Positions 24,546 through 32,726 of a DNA stretch of 42,187 bases are shown here, piece by piece; positions within the stretch are counted from its first letter, which is position 1; each line of letters opens with the position of its first letter. Source of the DNA: Nocardiopsis sp. MG754419 (lineage in GTDB: Bacteria > Actinomycetota > Actinomycetes > Streptosporangiales > Streptosporangiaceae); contig NZ_QOCZ01000034.1 in NCBI RefSeq assembly GCF_018207095.1, positions 1 to 42,187 of the forward strand. Direction: 5' to 3'. Both the position numbers and the translations under genes were made by a program. Below the pieces are notes generated by a model. That model did not search any database. It was not told the origin of the DNA and saw only the letters and a list, made by a program, of their open reading frames with translations.

Positions 24546-25211
24546 CTAGTCGAAGACCACGTCCGAGCAGTTGTAGAACGCCTCCGGGCTGTCGGAGCGC
24601 TCCCATACGACGTAGATCACGTGCTGGCCCGTGCGCTCGGGCAGGTCGACGTCCCAGCGGTACTCGGCGCCCTCGACACCGCCCTCGGTCAGGGGCGGGT
24701 CGGTGACCTCGCTGATCAGTTCCAGGTCCGCCCAGTTCACCGGAGCGTCCGGGGACCAGCCCGGTGTGGTGACGTAGGTGAAGAAGGTGCCGGGGTGGTG
24801 GGCCCAGGCGTTGTGGTGGAACTCGACCGTGCTGTCCGAGGGCAGCGACGTGGTGGGCCAGTCGGACCGCACCGCGTTGAAGGCGGCGAAGTCCTCGGTG
24901 GGTCCGCACAGTTCTCCGTCGGCGACGACCTCCTGGTGACGGCCGTCGGCGTCGCCGATCAGGTTGCCGAACCAGTTCCAGAAGGCGTAGGAACCGCCCT
25001 CCTCCAGGGCGTCGGCGCAGGCGGGGTTGGTGGGTTCGACGTTGCCGCCCTGACCTCCTTCGAGGCCGTCGACGTAGCAGGCGTAGGTGCGGCTGGCGGG
25101 ATAGGTGAAGGCGCCGTGCGCCTCGGCCGAATCCGCGTCGAGGGTCAGGGCCAGGCCGCCGACGAGGGCGGCCGAGGCGGTCAGGGCTCCGGTCCTGGCG
25201 AGGGTTCTCAT
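24546..25211 (-). CDS. AA10 lytic polysaccharide monooxygenase (cellulose/chitin-active)
   Basis: A 221-aa secreted copper enzyme that oxidatively cuts crystalline polysaccharide. The signal peptide ends AEA, exposing His32 as residue 1 of the mature chain (HGAFTYPASRTYACY). His139 in NAWAHHPGTFFTY is the likely second histidine-brace ligand, and the chain ends YNCSDVVFD with the axial Phe. Cys45, 65, 102 and 215 could form two disulfides. Segments such as PTNPACADALEEGG, FWNWFGNLIG and PDAPVNWADLELISEV closely follow Streptomyces CelS2-type, cellulose-active AA10 domains. No carbohydrate-binding module is attached. It lies 52 bp after the GH5 gene and so should be under the same CelR/CebR-like box. 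Confidence 0.94.
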   Translation of the reverse strand: MRTLARTGALTASAALVGGLALTLDADSAEAHGAFTYPASRTYACYVDGLEGGQGGNVEPTNPACADALEEGGSYAFWNWFGNLIGDADGRHQEVVADGELCGPTEDFAAFNAVRSDWPTTSLPSDSTVEFHHNAWAHHPGTFFTYVTTPGWSPDAPVNWADLELISEVTDPPLTEGGVEGAEYRWDVDLPERTGQHVIYVVWERSDSPEAFYNCSDVVFD

Positions 25212-25263
25212 GGGGGGTGTCCCTTCGGGGGTGGAGGGTCCGGTGGTGAACGGAGCGCGTTCC

Positions 25264-26256
25264 TCAGCCACCGGTGGCGATGCCGTGGGGGCCGTGGAAG
25301 ATGCGCTCGCCCCAGGGGGTGAGGCGGTCGACGTCGAACTCCTCGACCATGTCGAGGTACTCGACGCCGCCGCTGTTGCCGCTCCAGGACCAGCCGATGT
25401 AGCCCAGTCCCAGACGGTCGGCGTGGGCCATGACGGCGTCCTCGTCGGGGTCGCCGTCACTGTGCAGGTGGCCGAACTCGCCGATGACGAGGGGCAGCCC
25501 GGCGTCGGTGAAGTGCTCCAGGTAGGAGACCACCGTCGACTCTTGGGCGTAGACGCCGTACATGTGGATGGAGAAGACGGTGTTGCCGTGGGGGTCGGCG
25601 GCGGCGACCTCGGGCGCCGAGGCGCGCATGATGCCCTGCCAGTCCTGACCCCAGTTGGGGGCGTCCACGACGAGCATGTGGTCGAACCCGGCGGCGCGCA
25701 GGCGCATGACGGCGGCGGAGGTGTCGTCGGCCCAGCCCTGGTTGGTCGCCTCGTCGTTGCCGTAGGGCTCGTTGCCGATGTTGACGATGATGTGGTCCTC
25801 GGCGCCCTGGAGCGCGCTGTGGACGCCGATCCAGTAGTCGACGGCCTGGTCCAGGGTGGCGGCCTCGGGGTCCTCGCCGTAACCGGTGGTGTCGTGGACC
25901 TCGAGCATGCAGACGAGGTCGAGGTCGGCGCACCGGGCGACCAGGTCCGCGACCTGACCCTCGTCGGTGCGCTCCCAGCGGTCCCCGCTGGCGAGGACGA
26001 GGCGGACGGTGTCGGCGCCGAGCCCGGCGATGTCGGCCAGCGCGGTGGGGGTGCGGTCGATGTACCAGGCGTGGGGGTGGCTGACACCGCGCATGACCAG
26101 GTCGGTGCCGTCGGCGTGGACCGTTCGCCCCTGTGCGTCGACGTGCAGACCGACCCGTGCGGAGCCGGGGTCCGCGGTGGCGGGCGCCGCGTGGACGAGC
26201 AGGGGCAGGGTGAGGGCGAGAGCGGCCAGGGCCACCGGTGAGCGGGATCGGTGCAC
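25264..26256 (-). CDS. Secreted GH5-family glycoside hydrolase (beta-mannanase/cellulase type)
   Basis: A 330-aa exoenzyme. The signal peptide (LALTLPLLVHAAPATA) is followed by a (beta/alpha)8 barrel. Catalytic acid/base Glu163 lies in NIGNEPYGN and nucleophile Glu260 in PLVIGEFGHL. VMRGVSHPHAWY, VRLVLASGDRW, CMLEVHDTTGYG, FSIHMYGVYAQ and YIGWSWSGN are further barrel motifs, most like the bacterial GH5_8 mannanases; endoglucanase activity cannot be excluded. No binding module is present. The GTG at 26256 has GGAGG 6 bases upstream. It is the promoter-proximal gene of the GH5-LPMO operon. Confidence 0.92.
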   Translation of the reverse strand: MHRSRSPVALAALALTLPLLVHAAPATADPGSARVGLHVDAQGRTVHADGTDLVMRGVSHPHAWYIDRTPTALADIAGLGADTVRLVLASGDRWERTDEGQVADLVARCADLDLVCMLEVHDTTGYGEDPEAATLDQAVDYWIGVHSALQGAEDHIIVNIGNEPYGNDEATNQGWADDTSAAVMRLRAAGFDHMLVVDAPNWGQDWQGIMRASAPEVAAADPHGNTVFSIHMYGVYAQESTVVSYLEHFTDAGLPLVIGEFGHLHSDGDPDEDAVMAHADRLGLGYIGWSWSGNSGGVEYLDMVEEFDVDRLTPWGERIFHGPHGIATGG

Positions 26257-26291
26257 TGTGGTCCTCCGTCGGTCGTGGGGGTGACCGCGCG

Positions 26292-26305
26292 TGGGAGCGT
26301 TCCCA
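26292..26305. promoter_or_regulatory. CelR/CebR-like operator
   Basis: TGGGAGCGTTCCCA differs by one base from TGGGAGCGCTCCCA, the site bound by CelR of Thermobifida fusca and CebR of Streptomyces. It lies 36-49 bases before the GH5 start, just after the predicted promoter. Cellobiose-type induction of GH5 and LPMO is therefore expected. Confidence 0.85.
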
Positions 26306-26320
26306 TGACGCTTGTGATGC

Positions 26321-26349
26321 AACGTAACAAGCGCGAAACCCCGCGACAA
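26321..26349 (-). promoter_or_regulatory. Candidate sigma-70-like promoter of the GH5-LPMO operon
   Basis: On the minus strand TTGTCG (26349-26344) and TACGTT (26326-26321) are separated by 17 bases. The predicted transcript would begin near 26313 and place the CelR/CebR-like box just downstream, where it would block the polymerase. This is a prediction by eye. Confidence 0.45.
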
Positions 26350-26514
26350 TAGGACTTTCGGCAATTAATTCACTCCACGTTGCACTGAATGCACGTTAAG
26401 TGAGGATGCCGGTCGCGCCCACCCACGCCCGGACCGCGTCGACCGTCGGCGGACCACCCGGGGGTGGCCCCCGAGGCGGACACCCGACCCCGGAGACCAC
26501 GGTTCACGGCGGGC

Positions 26515-27537
26515 TCAGTCGGCGCGCGCGATGGCGATCGTCGCGCCCAGACGGTCCCCCGCCTCGTAGAACATGTACTCCGTGCCGCCGTCCGAGCCGT
26601 AGGAGGGCGAGGCCGACCGGCCCGAGTCGGGCGGGCCGTCCATGGGTCGGTGCACGACGCCGAGGTGCACGCGTCGGTCGAAGTCCGCCCCCACCTCGGT
26701 CATGCGGATGTCGCCCTGGTCGGTGTGGTAGACGACGTAGGTCCCGCCGCCGCGTTCGACCAGGTGGGGACCGGAGAGGTCGGACAGCCCCACGTCGGAG
26801 TGGGAGATCAGGGGTTCGGGGTCGAAGTCGAAGGTGATGCCGTCGGCGGACCACCCCCACCCGATGGAGCGGTTGTCGCCCTCGCTGTTGCGCATGAAGA
26901 GCATGACGTAGCGCGACCCCCGGTCGGACAGGGGGTGTTCGAAGACCCGGGCGTAGGAGGCCTCCCGGGTGCCCGGGACCATGTCCGTGTGCAGGACGAC
27001 GCCCTCGTAGGTGAAGCGCACGCCGTCGCGGGAGCGGGCGAGCCGCGTGGTGTGGTTCTCCCCGTGGAAGTACAGCCACATCTCGCGGTGTTCGGTGTTC
27101 CACAGCACGTGGGGCGAGGAGACGTGCGAGACGGAGTAGTGCGGGTCCCAGACGCGGGAGACGATCGGGTTGTCGGGGTACTCGGTGAACGGCCCGTCGA
27201 GGTCGTCCGCGTAGGCCAGGCAGATCCCGCCGGGGGCGTCGTGCGGGGCGTAGTAGAGCAGGAAACGCCCGGGGGCGTCGGACAACCGGCCGACCGTGCC
27301 CCGGATGCAGGGGAAGATCAGCTCGCCGGTCGGGTTGTAGGCCAGGGACGAGGTGTCCAGCGCCTCGCGCAGGTACGTGTAGGTCGGCAGGACGTCGGCC
27401 CCGGCGGTGGTGGTGGCGTGCGCGCCGGGCATCGACGACAGCATCGGGGCGAGCAGGGCGGCGGCGCCGGCGCCGAACAGGGCCGTGCGACGGTCCGGGC
27501 CCTCGGGGGCGGTGGGGGTCGGGTGCGCGTCGGACAT
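26515..27537 (-). CDS. Tat-exported GH43-like five-bladed beta-propeller protein
   Basis: A 340-aa protein. The N-terminus DRRTALFGAGAAALLAPML is a twin-arginine signal, cut near GAHA. The rest consists of repeating propeller blades: GRFLLYYAPHDAPGGICLAY, GPFTEYPDNPIV, WDPHYSVSHVSSPHVLW, REMWLYFHGENH, RYVMLFMRNSEGDNRSIGWG and YMFYEAG. The layout suits the GH43/GH117/GH32-like clan; candidate acidic residues exist (WDPH, SDLSGPH, DQGD) but I cannot assign the active site, so activity is open. The ATG at 27537 follows GGAAGGGAG. It is divergent from the LacI-led catabolic operon and shares its palindromic operators, so both should respond to one inducer. Confidence 0.75.
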   Translation of the reverse strand: MSDAHPTPTAPEGPDRRTALFGAGAAALLAPMLSSMPGAHATTTAGADVLPTYTYLREALDTSSLAYNPTGELIFPCIRGTVGRLSDAPGRFLLYYAPHDAPGGICLAYADDLDGPFTEYPDNPIVSRVWDPHYSVSHVSSPHVLWNTEHREMWLYFHGENHTTRLARSRDGVRFTYEGVVLHTDMVPGTREASYARVFEHPLSDRGSRYVMLFMRNSEGDNRSIGWGWSADGITFDFDPEPLISHSDVGLSDLSGPHLVERGGGTYVVYHTDQGDIRMTEVGADFDRRVHLGVVHRPMDGPPDSGRSASPSYGSDGGTEYMFYEAGDRLGATIAIARAD

Positions 27538-27617
27538 GGTGGCTCCCTTCCGGAGCGGTGTCGAGGGGTGCTCCAGGGCCCGGAGTCTTCACCAGCCATG
27601 ATGCGTTGGTCAAGGAC

Positions 27618-27631
27618 CTAATACGTATTAG
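27618..27631. promoter_or_regulatory. LacI-type operator 1
   Basis: CTAATACGTATTAG is a perfect 14-bp palindrome, 81-94 bases upstream of the propeller gene start. It shares CTAAT..ATTAG arms and a central CpG with operator 2, as LacI/GalR sites do. Confidence 0.75.
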
Positions 27632-27672
27632 TGAAACTCCTGGGACATCAGGCGTTCATTCGACGGAATCTC

Positions 27673-27701
27673 TTGACATCCCGCGGTGACCGGACTCACA
27701 G
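27673..27701 (+). promoter_or_regulatory. Candidate promoter of the LacI-led operon
   Basis: A perfect -35 TTGACA (27673-27678) is followed after 17-18 bases by a poor -10 (TCACAG or CACAGT). Transcription would start near 27708, inside operator 2. The -35 is good and the -10 weak. Confidence 0.4.
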
Positions 27702-27707
27702 TCGTCA

Positions 27708-27723
27708 ACTAATGCGCATTAGT
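27708..27723. promoter_or_regulatory. LacI-type operator 2
   Basis: ACTAATGCGCATTAGT is a perfect 16-bp palindrome 24-39 bases before the LacI GTG. Its centre is 91 bp from operator 1, which would allow repressor-mediated looping. Autoregulation plus control of the divergent propeller gene is the simplest reading. Confidence 0.8.
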
Positions 27724-27746
27724 CGGACGTTTCAGAGGAGTCAGCG

Positions 27747-28841
27747 GTGAACCACGCCAAGCCGTCCCCGGTCGGCCGTCGGCGGCCCCGACAGTCCGAC
27801 ATCGCTCGGGCGGCGGGGGTCTCCCAGGCCACCGTGTCGTTGGTCCTGCGCGGGACGCCGGAGGGGATGGCCCTGGCCAAGAGCACGCGGCAGAGCGTCC
27901 TGAACGCGGCGGAGGAGCTCGGCTACGTGCCGGATCCGGTCGCCACGCGGCTGGCCGCCGCGACCAACGGCATGTTGGGGTTGTACACCTTCAGCACCAC
28001 GTTCCCCACCGAGGTGGCGCACTCCTACTACCCGATCCTGGTCGGTGTGGAGGAGGAGGCCACGGCCCAGGGGCAGGACCTCATCCTGTTCACCGGGTCG
28101 GCGCGGGCGGCGTCCCGCGCCGACGATCCGGCCGCGGTCCGCCGCGTGCGGGTCGCCGACGGCTGTCTCTTCTTCGGGCGACACGTGCCGGAGGGGCCCA
28201 TCCGCCGCCTCACCGAGGACGGCTTCCCGTTCGTCTACATCGGCCGACGCGACGAACCCGGCGTCCCCTATGTGGGCGCGGACTACGTCTCGGCCTCGGC
28301 CGAGGTGGTGGGACGGCTCGCCGCGGCGGGCCACCACCACCTGCGTTACCTGCGCGAACACGACCAGGCCCCGGCCTCGGTCGACCGCGAGGAGGGCGTT
28401 CTGCGCGGAGCCCGGGCGGCCGGTCTGGACACCTCCGCCATGGTCGTGCGCACTGACGGCCACGACCTGGACGCCCACCTGCGGAGCTGGCGCGAGGAGG
28501 GGGTCACCGCGGTGGTCGTCGAACAGACCGACACCGGGGCCGCGCTCGCCGCCCTCGGCGCCGCCGTCGAACGCGCCGGACTCCGCTGTCCCGACGACCT
28601 CTCCCTGGCCCTGCTGGGCGCCCCGACCGGCACCCGCGGCACCGCACCGGGCGGCGGTGCGGTCTACAGCGGGTTCGACGTCCCCATGCGCGAGATGGGC
28701 CGCGACGCGGTCCGTCTGCTCCTGGAACTCATCTCCGGAGCCCCCGAGCCGCCCACCCGGCGGCTCCTGCCCTGCGAACCGGTGGCGGGCGGCACCATCG
28801 CCGCGCCGACGGCCACCGGACCGAACACCCGAAAGGCGTGA
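27747..28841 (+). CDS. LacI-family transcriptional regulator
   Basis: A 364-aa repressor. The HTH reads RPRQSDIARAAGVSQATVSL, followed by VLNAAEELGYVPDPVATRLA (hinge helix). The periplasmic-binding-protein-like ligand domain follows (LGLYTFSTTFPTEVAHSYYP, VADGCLFFGRHVP, PFVYIGRRDEPGVPYVGADY) and ends with VYSGFDVPMREMGRDAVRLL. The GTG at 27747 has GAGGAG 6 bases upstream. It is the first gene of its operon: its TGA is 1 bp from the ATG of the FAD oxidoreductase. The inducer is unknown, but the operon suggests a carbohydrate-linked or cyclic amide compound. Confidence 0.94.
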   Translation: MNHAKPSPVGRRRPRQSDIARAAGVSQATVSLVLRGTPEGMALAKSTRQSVLNAAEELGYVPDPVATRLAAATNGMLGLYTFSTTFPTEVAHSYYPILVGVEEEATAQGQDLILFTGSARAASRADDPAAVRRVRVADGCLFFGRHVPEGPIRRLTEDGFPFVYIGRRDEPGVPYVGADYVSASAEVVGRLAAAGHHHLRYLREHDQAPASVDREEGVLRGARAAGLDTSAMVVRTDGHDLDAHLRSWREEGVTAVVVEQTDTGAALAALGAAVERAGLRCPDDLSLALLGAPTGTRGTAPGGGAVYSGFDVPMREMGRDAVRLLLELISGAPEPPTRRLLPCEPVAGGTIAAPTATGPNTRKA

Positions 28842-28842
28842 C

Positions 28843-30465
28843 ATGACCGAGAGCAGTACGGAGATCCTCGTCGTCGGAGGTGGCCTGGGCGGTGTCGCCG
28901 CCGCCCTGGCCGCCGCGGACTCCGGCCGACGGGTCGTCCTCACCGAGGCGACCGACTGGATCGGCGGTCAGCTCACCTCCCAGGCGGTTCCACCGGACGA
29001 GAATCCGTGGATCGAGCAGTTCGGCGCCACCGACTCCTATCGCCGCCTGCGCGACGGGATCCGTGACCACTACCGACGTGTCTATCCACTGCGCGCCGAG
29101 GCCGCGGCCTCGCGCACGCTCAACCCCGGCGCGGGCCGCGTCAGCAAGCTCTGCCACGAGCCGCGTGTGGCCCTGGCGGTCATCGAGGAGATGATCGCCC
29201 CCCACCGGTCGGCGCAACGCATCACCGTCCTGGAGCGCCACCGTCCCGTGGCGGCGCACACCGACGGGGACCACGTCACCGCCGTGGTGCTGGAGGACGA
29301 GGCGGGGAACCGGCACACCGTTCACGCCGCCTACGTCCTGGACGCGACCGAGGACGGCGACCTTCTTCCCATGGCGGGGATCGCGCACGTCACGGGGGCC
29401 GAGGCCCGGAGCGAGCACGACGAGCCGCACGCGCCGGAGGAGGCCGACCCCACCAACCTGCAGGGCATCACCTACTGCTTCGCCGTGTCCCACCACGAGG
29501 GTGAGGACCACACCATCGAACGCCCGTACATGTACGACTTCTGGCGTTCCTACCGGCCCGACTTCTGGCCCGGTCCCCTGCTGGGCTTCTCCGCCCCCGA
29601 CCCGCGCACCCTCGAAGCGGTGCCGCGGACGTTCGTGCCCAACCCCGACATCGACCCCCTCGCCGTCGACGCGGACCAGAGCGCCGACGCCGGTGACAAG
29701 GAACTGTGGGGGTTCCGCCGGATCCTCGCCCGGATGATGCACTCCCCCGGCGCCTTCGACTCCGACATCACCCTGGCCAACTGGCCGCTCAACGACTACT
29801 GGCTCAAGCCCGCCCTGGAGGTCGAGGGGCTGGTGGACGCGGACACCGTTCGTCAGGCCCACGAGGAGGCCCGTCAGCTGTCCCTGTCGGTCCTGTACTG
29901 GCTCCAGACCGAGGCGCCCCGCACCGACGGGGGCACCGGGTTCCCCGGGCTCAAACCGCGCCCGGACATCACGGGCGGCGCCGACGGGCTGGCCAAGGCG
30001 GCCTACGTCCGCGAGTCCCGTCGGATCAAGGCCGTCACCACCGTCACCGAGCACGACGTCTCCCTGGACATCGTCGGCCCCCACGGCATCAAGCGCCGTC
30101 ACGACTCCGTCGGTATCGGCAACTACCGGATCGACCTGCACCCCTCCACCGGTGGCGACAACTACATCGACATCGCCAGCGTGCCCTTCGAGATCCCGCT
30201 GGGCGCCCTCCTGCCCCGGCGCGAGACCAACCTGCTGCCCGCCGCCAAGAACATCGGCACCACCCACATCACCAACGGCTGCTTCCGTCTGCACCCCGTG
30301 GAGTGGAACATCGGCGAGGCCGCCGGCCGACTCGCCGCTTTCGCCCTGGACCACGGCACCACCCCGCACGCCGTGCACGCCAAGGACGAACTCCTGCGGG
30401 ACTTCACCGCGCTGCTGGACCGCACCGGCGTCGAACGCCACTGGCCCGACGTCCGCGGCTACTGA
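28843..30465 (+). CDS. FAD-dependent oxidoreductase (FAD_oxidored family)
   Basis: A 540-aa flavoprotein. The N-terminal Rossmann motif is ILVVGGGLGGVAAALAAADS, followed by VVLTEATDWIGGQLTSQAV, the typical signature of the PF12831-like group. Later conserved pieces are YVLDATEDGDLLPMAGI, KPRPDITG, YRIDLHPSTGGDNY and NIGTTHITNGCFRLHPVEW, with NIGEAAGRLA closing the FAD site. These enzymes are often found in sugar and secondary-metabolite loci and annotated as xanthan-lyase-like, but the reaction is rarely proven. No export signal is evident, so it works in the cytoplasm. It follows LacI by 1 bp and is separated from the HyuA gene by 83 bp holding a strong hairpin. Confidence 0.85.
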   Translation: MTESSTEILVVGGGLGGVAAALAAADSGRRVVLTEATDWIGGQLTSQAVPPDENPWIEQFGATDSYRRLRDGIRDHYRRVYPLRAEAAASRTLNPGAGRVSKLCHEPRVALAVIEEMIAPHRSAQRITVLERHRPVAAHTDGDHVTAVVLEDEAGNRHTVHAAYVLDATEDGDLLPMAGIAHVTGAEARSEHDEPHAPEEADPTNLQGITYCFAVSHHEGEDHTIERPYMYDFWRSYRPDFWPGPLLGFSAPDPRTLEAVPRTFVPNPDIDPLAVDADQSADAGDKELWGFRRILARMMHSPGAFDSDITLANWPLNDYWLKPALEVEGLVDADTVRQAHEEARQLSLSVLYWLQTEAPRTDGGTGFPGLKPRPDITGGADGLAKAAYVRESRRIKAVTTVTEHDVSLDIVGPHGIKRRHDSVGIGNYRIDLHPSTGGDNYIDIASVPFEIPLGALLPRRETNLLPAAKNIGTTHITNGCFRLHPVEWNIGEAAGRLAAFALDHGTTPHAVHAKDELLRDFTALLDRTGVERHWPDVRGY

Positions 30466-30473
30466 GCCCGACC

Positions 30474-30507
30474 GGGGCCGCCGACCGTCGTGACGGTCGG
30501 CGGCCCC
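30474..30507 (+). terminator. 15-bp hairpin inside the operon
   Basis: GGGGCCGCCGACCGT (30474-30488) pairs perfectly with ACGGTCGGCGGCCCC (30493-30507) around CGTG, just after the FAD oxidoreductase stop. With no T tract and genes continuing after 42 bp, it may be a partial terminator or mRNA stabiliser that sets different levels for the LacI-FAD and HyuA-permease halves. Confidence 0.6.
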
Positions 30508-30548
30508 GCGCACCACCCCACCCTCCACGCACTCCCGATAGGGGCACC

Positions 30549-32726
30549 ATGAGCGATCCGACACCACCTCCGGCCCGCGACCCCGTGCGCATCGGCATCG
30601 ACGTCGGCGGCACCTTCACCGACGCGGTGGCGGTCAGCGCCACCACCTTCGCGCTGCTGGGGCAGGTCAAGGTCCCCACGAGCCACGACCACGCCGACGG
30701 CGTCGCCCATGGCATCATGACCGCGTTGGAACGGCTGCTCGACGACATCGGTGTGGACGCCGACGACGTCGGGTTCCTCGCCCACGGCACCACCCAGGCC
30801 ACCAACGCCCTGTTGGAGGGCGACGTCGCGACCATCGGGATCGTCGGTGTCGGCAGCGGCTACGACGCCTTCGCCACCGGACGTCTGCGTTCCCTGGGCA
30901 AGCTCAAACTGGACTCGGGCCACACCCTGCCCATCCGCTACGCCGCGCTGCGCGACCCCCACGACCCCGACGCCGCCCTGGCCGGTGTCGACGCGGTCCT
31001 GGCCGAGGGCGCCGAGGTGATCGTGGCGGTCGAACCCTTCAGCGTCGACGACCCGGAGGGCGAACGTGCCGTCCTGGAGGCCGCCGCGCACCGCGAGGTT
31101 CCGGCGACCGCCACCCACGAGATCACCCAGCTCTACGGGCTCGGAAAGCGCGCCCGCACCGCCGCGCTCAACGCGGGGGTGATGCCCCGCATGCTCCAGA
31201 CCGCCGACCTCGTCGAACGCAGCATCCTCAAGGCCGGAGTGAGCGCTCCCCTGATGGTGATGCGCTGCGACGGCGGCGTGATGTCACTGCCCGAGATGCG
31301 CCACCGTCCCCTGCTCACCGTCCTGTCCGGACCCGCCGCCGGCGTCGCCGGGGCGCTCATGGGCGAGAAGGTCAGCGAGGGGGTCTTCCTGGAGACCGGC
31401 GGCACCTCCACCGACATCAGCGTCATCCGCCGCGGCCGCGTCCAGATCCGCCACACCGAACTCGGCGGCAAGGAGACCTACCTGTCCGCCCTGGACGTGC
31501 GCACCGTCGGGATCGGCGGCGGCTCGCTCATCCGGGTCGGCGGCGCGACGGACCGCCGGTCCCTGACCGACGTCGGTCCGCGCAGCGCCCACATCGCCGG
31601 GCTGCCCTACGCCTGTTTCGCCGAGCCCGCCGCCTTGGAGGGCGCCCGGCTGACCCTGATCAGCCCCCTGGCCTCCGACCCGGCCGACTACGCCGTCCTC
31701 GAGACCGACCAGGGACGCTTCGCCCTGACCGTCACCTGCGCGGCCAACGCCGCGGGAATGGTCCCCGAGGGCGACTACGCCCGCGCGGAGACCGCCACCG
31801 CCCGCCTGGCCCTGGAACCGCTCGCCCGGGCCCTGGGCACCGACGTCGACGCGGCGGCCCGCTCGGTCCTGCACAGGGCCACCGAACGCGTCAGCGCCGT
31901 CGTGGACACCCTGATCGACGACTACGGGATCGACCGCGACGTGTGCTCGCTGGTCGGCGGCGGCGGAGGCGCGGCCACCGTCACGCCCTACCTGGGCGAA
32001 CGCATGCGACTGGACGCGCGTATCGCCGCGCACAGCGAGGTCATCAGCCCTCTCGGGGTCGCCCTCGCCCTGGTCCGCGAGTCCGTGGAACGCATCATCC
32101 CCAACGCCACCCACGCCGACGTGCTGGCCGTGCGCGCCGAGGCCGAACAGGCCGTTCTCGGCCAGGGCGCCGACCCGGCCGCCATCGAGGTGGACGTCAC
32201 CGTCGACCCCCAGCGCAACCTGGTCACGGCGGTGGCCACCGGCGCCACCGAACTGCGCACCAAGGACCGTGCGGCGGGCACCGACGAGGCCGGCTCCCGC
32301 GCCGTGGCCGCCGCCAGTCTGGACGCCCGCCCCGAAGACCTCACCGAGTACGCGTCCACCGACCAGTACCGGGTCCTGGGGCTGGTGCGGCGCCCCGGCG
32401 GACCGTTCGGTCGCTTCGCCCGCGAGCGCACCCACGTGCGCGTCGTCGACTCCGAGGGGATCGTGCGTCTGCACAGCGCCGACGCCCAGGTGGACACCCT
32501 CGTCGCCGGTCAGGCCGAGGGCGGGCTCAAGGACCTGGTGGCCGAACGCACCGTCTACGGTGACGGCGGCGCGGTCCCGCCCGCCGTGTGGCTCCTGCTC
32601 GGACCCAAGCTCGCCGACCTCTCCGGAGTCATGGACGCCGGGCACCTTCTGGCGCTGGCCGGTACCGAGATCGCCCGGAGGAACCCCGAGGAGCAGGTCA
32701 TCGTCCTCATGGAGCAGCGGCGATGA
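30549..32726 (+). CDS. Hydantoinase/oxoprolinase HyuA-type ATPase
   Basis: A 725-aa cytoplasmic protein of the HyuA family, which uses ATP to activate cyclic amides (hydantoins, 5-oxoproline) or ketones. Actin-like ATPase motifs are clear: IGIDVGGTFTDAVAV near residue 14, FLAHGTTQATNALLEG, VMRCDGGVMSL, LSGPAAGVAGALMG, LETGGTSTDISVI and VGIGGGSLI. The last 160 residues (about 560-725) do not look like the usual HyuA C-terminus and may define a subgroup. No HyuB subunit is encoded nearby, although HyuA proteins normally need one. Instead the next gene, overlapping by ATGA, encodes an HExxH protein. The substrate is unknown. Confidence 0.88.
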   Translation: MSDPTPPPARDPVRIGIDVGGTFTDAVAVSATTFALLGQVKVPTSHDHADGVAHGIMTALERLLDDIGVDADDVGFLAHGTTQATNALLEGDVATIGIVGVGSGYDAFATGRLRSLGKLKLDSGHTLPIRYAALRDPHDPDAALAGVDAVLAEGAEVIVAVEPFSVDDPEGERAVLEAAAHREVPATATHEITQLYGLGKRARTAALNAGVMPRMLQTADLVERSILKAGVSAPLMVMRCDGGVMSLPEMRHRPLLTVLSGPAAGVAGALMGEKVSEGVFLETGGTSTDISVIRRGRVQIRHTELGGKETYLSALDVRTVGIGGGSLIRVGGATDRRSLTDVGPRSAHIAGLPYACFAEPAALEGARLTLISPLASDPADYAVLETDQGRFALTVTCAANAAGMVPEGDYARAETATARLALEPLARALGTDVDAAARSVLHRATERVSAVVDTLIDDYGIDRDVCSLVGGGGGAATVTPYLGERMRLDARIAAHSEVISPLGVALALVRESVERIIPNATHADVLAVRAEAEQAVLGQGADPAAIEVDVTVDPQRNLVTAVATGATELRTKDRAAGTDEAGSRAVAAASLDARPEDLTEYASTDQYRVLGLVRRPGGPFGRFARERTHVRVVDSEGIVRLHSADAQVDTLVAGQAEGGLKDLVAERTVYGDGGAVPPAVWLLLGPKLADLSGVMDAGHLLALAGTEIARRNPEEQVIVLMEQRR

